Assembly: GCF_013410775.1 (NCBI RefSeq)
Contig: NZ_JACCFH010000001.1
Coordinates: forward strand, 3,658,001 to 3,722,000
DNA from: Sphaerotilus montanus
GTDB lineage: Bacteria; Pseudomonadota; Gammaproteobacteria; Burkholderiales; Burkholderiaceae_C
Length of the DNA stretch: 64,000 nucleotides
Direction of reading: 5' to 3'
Of the stretch, positions 63,828-64,000 are shown piece after piece; within the stretch, counting starts at the first letter, position 1, and every line of letters begins with the position of its first letter. The notes under the pieces are model-generated. The model had not been told where the DNA came from, searched no databases, and was given only the letters and a program-made list of their open reading frames with translations. A program made the translations under genes and the position numbers.

Positions 63828-64000
63828 ATGGACATGTCTGCTGCTGAACAAAAGCGTGCCGCCTCGACGGCCACTGCCACGCGCGACACCGCGCCCGCTG
63901 CCGAGATCAATGGTTCGGAAATCCTGGTCCGCAGTCTGCAGGCCGAAAACGTCGAATTCATCTGGGGCTATCCCGGTGGATCGGTGCTCTACATCTACGA
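63828..64000 (+). CDS. ilvB: Acetolactate synthase large subunit, N-terminal part (runs off right edge)
   Basis: Only the first 57 codons are present: MDMSAAEQKRAAS, a short tail, then INGSEILVRSLQAENVEFIW and GYPGGSVLYIYD, the TPP-binding Pyr-domain start of acetohydroxyacid synthase. The enzyme condenses pyruvate (or pyruvate with 2-oxobutyrate) in branched-chain amino-acid synthesis. A second ATG at 63834 is a possible start. ilvB next to this sigma-factor operon fits the Burkholderiales order. Confidence 0.9.
   Translation, partial: MDMSAAEQKRAASTATATRDTAPAAEINGSEILVRSLQAENVEFIWGYPGGSVLYIY

Overview
The window is about 68-70% GC by eye. It carries densely packed chromosomal genes of a betaproteobacterium, most likely a Burkholderiales member of the Sphaerotilus/Leptothrix/Rubrivivax type. 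The basis is gene content: a RibBA with a dead cyclohydrolase half next to ribH and nusB, a ZTP riboswitch on glyA, Entner-Doudoroff genes, type IV pilus minor pilins, and a sigma factor/DUF3619/DUF3106/RDD block beside ilvB. No rRNA, tRNA, CRISPR array or insertion sequence was seen. The genus is an inference.

Layout. 1-1121 is a lower-GC edge (about 56% where counted): the N-terminal part of a tyrosine-recombinase-like integrase running off the left end, and a hotdog thioesterase. 1237-13217 is one long minus-strand block, read from right to left: glyA (behind a ZTP riboswitch), nrdR, five minor-pilin genes, then ribD, ribBX, ribH, nusB, an aminotransferase and a membrane-anchored Ser/Thr kinase. 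13435-19867 holds a lytic transglycosylase, ubiD, a DUF218 protein, pdxH, a MobA-like nucleotidyltransferase with a 13-codon leader ORF, a ChaC-like cyclotransferase and an OmpA-domain protein. 20105-23579 is edd-eda plus a cation diffusion facilitator; edd has a good sigma70 promoter with a palindrome resembling a HexR site in its spacer.

23698-30783 looks like a redox/metal unit. PepSY protein, cytochrome b561, response regulator and histidine kinase form one operon. Facing it is an operon of a Tat-exported multicopper oxidase, an SCO1-like protein and a cytochrome c fused to a substrate-binding domain. Both operons carry a CTTCAN-N5-CTTCAN direct repeat with an 11-bp period, suggesting the response regulator controls both. 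30898-38921 has rlmJ, an acetyl-CoA hydrolase/transferase and a chemotaxis set: a membrane MCP, a soluble receptor with five PAS domains, and a protein of three CheW domains.

38982-50801 contains a 1424-residue SNF2 helicase with a G9 tract in its first codons, two glycosyltransferases with AT-rich flanks, a MoxR/DUF58/transglutaminase operon, and a histone-deacetylase-family gene frameshifted at its catalytic His-His. 50831-58404 is a second pilus operon (pilE, fimT, pilV, pilW, pilX, pilY1 and a TonB-like gene). The right end has ettA, glnB, dgkA, an ECF sigma operon and the start of ilvB.

The best candidates for something under-described are the two-component/multicopper-oxidase regulon, the five-PAS receptor coupled to the triple-CheW protein, and the cytochrome c/substrate-binding fusion.
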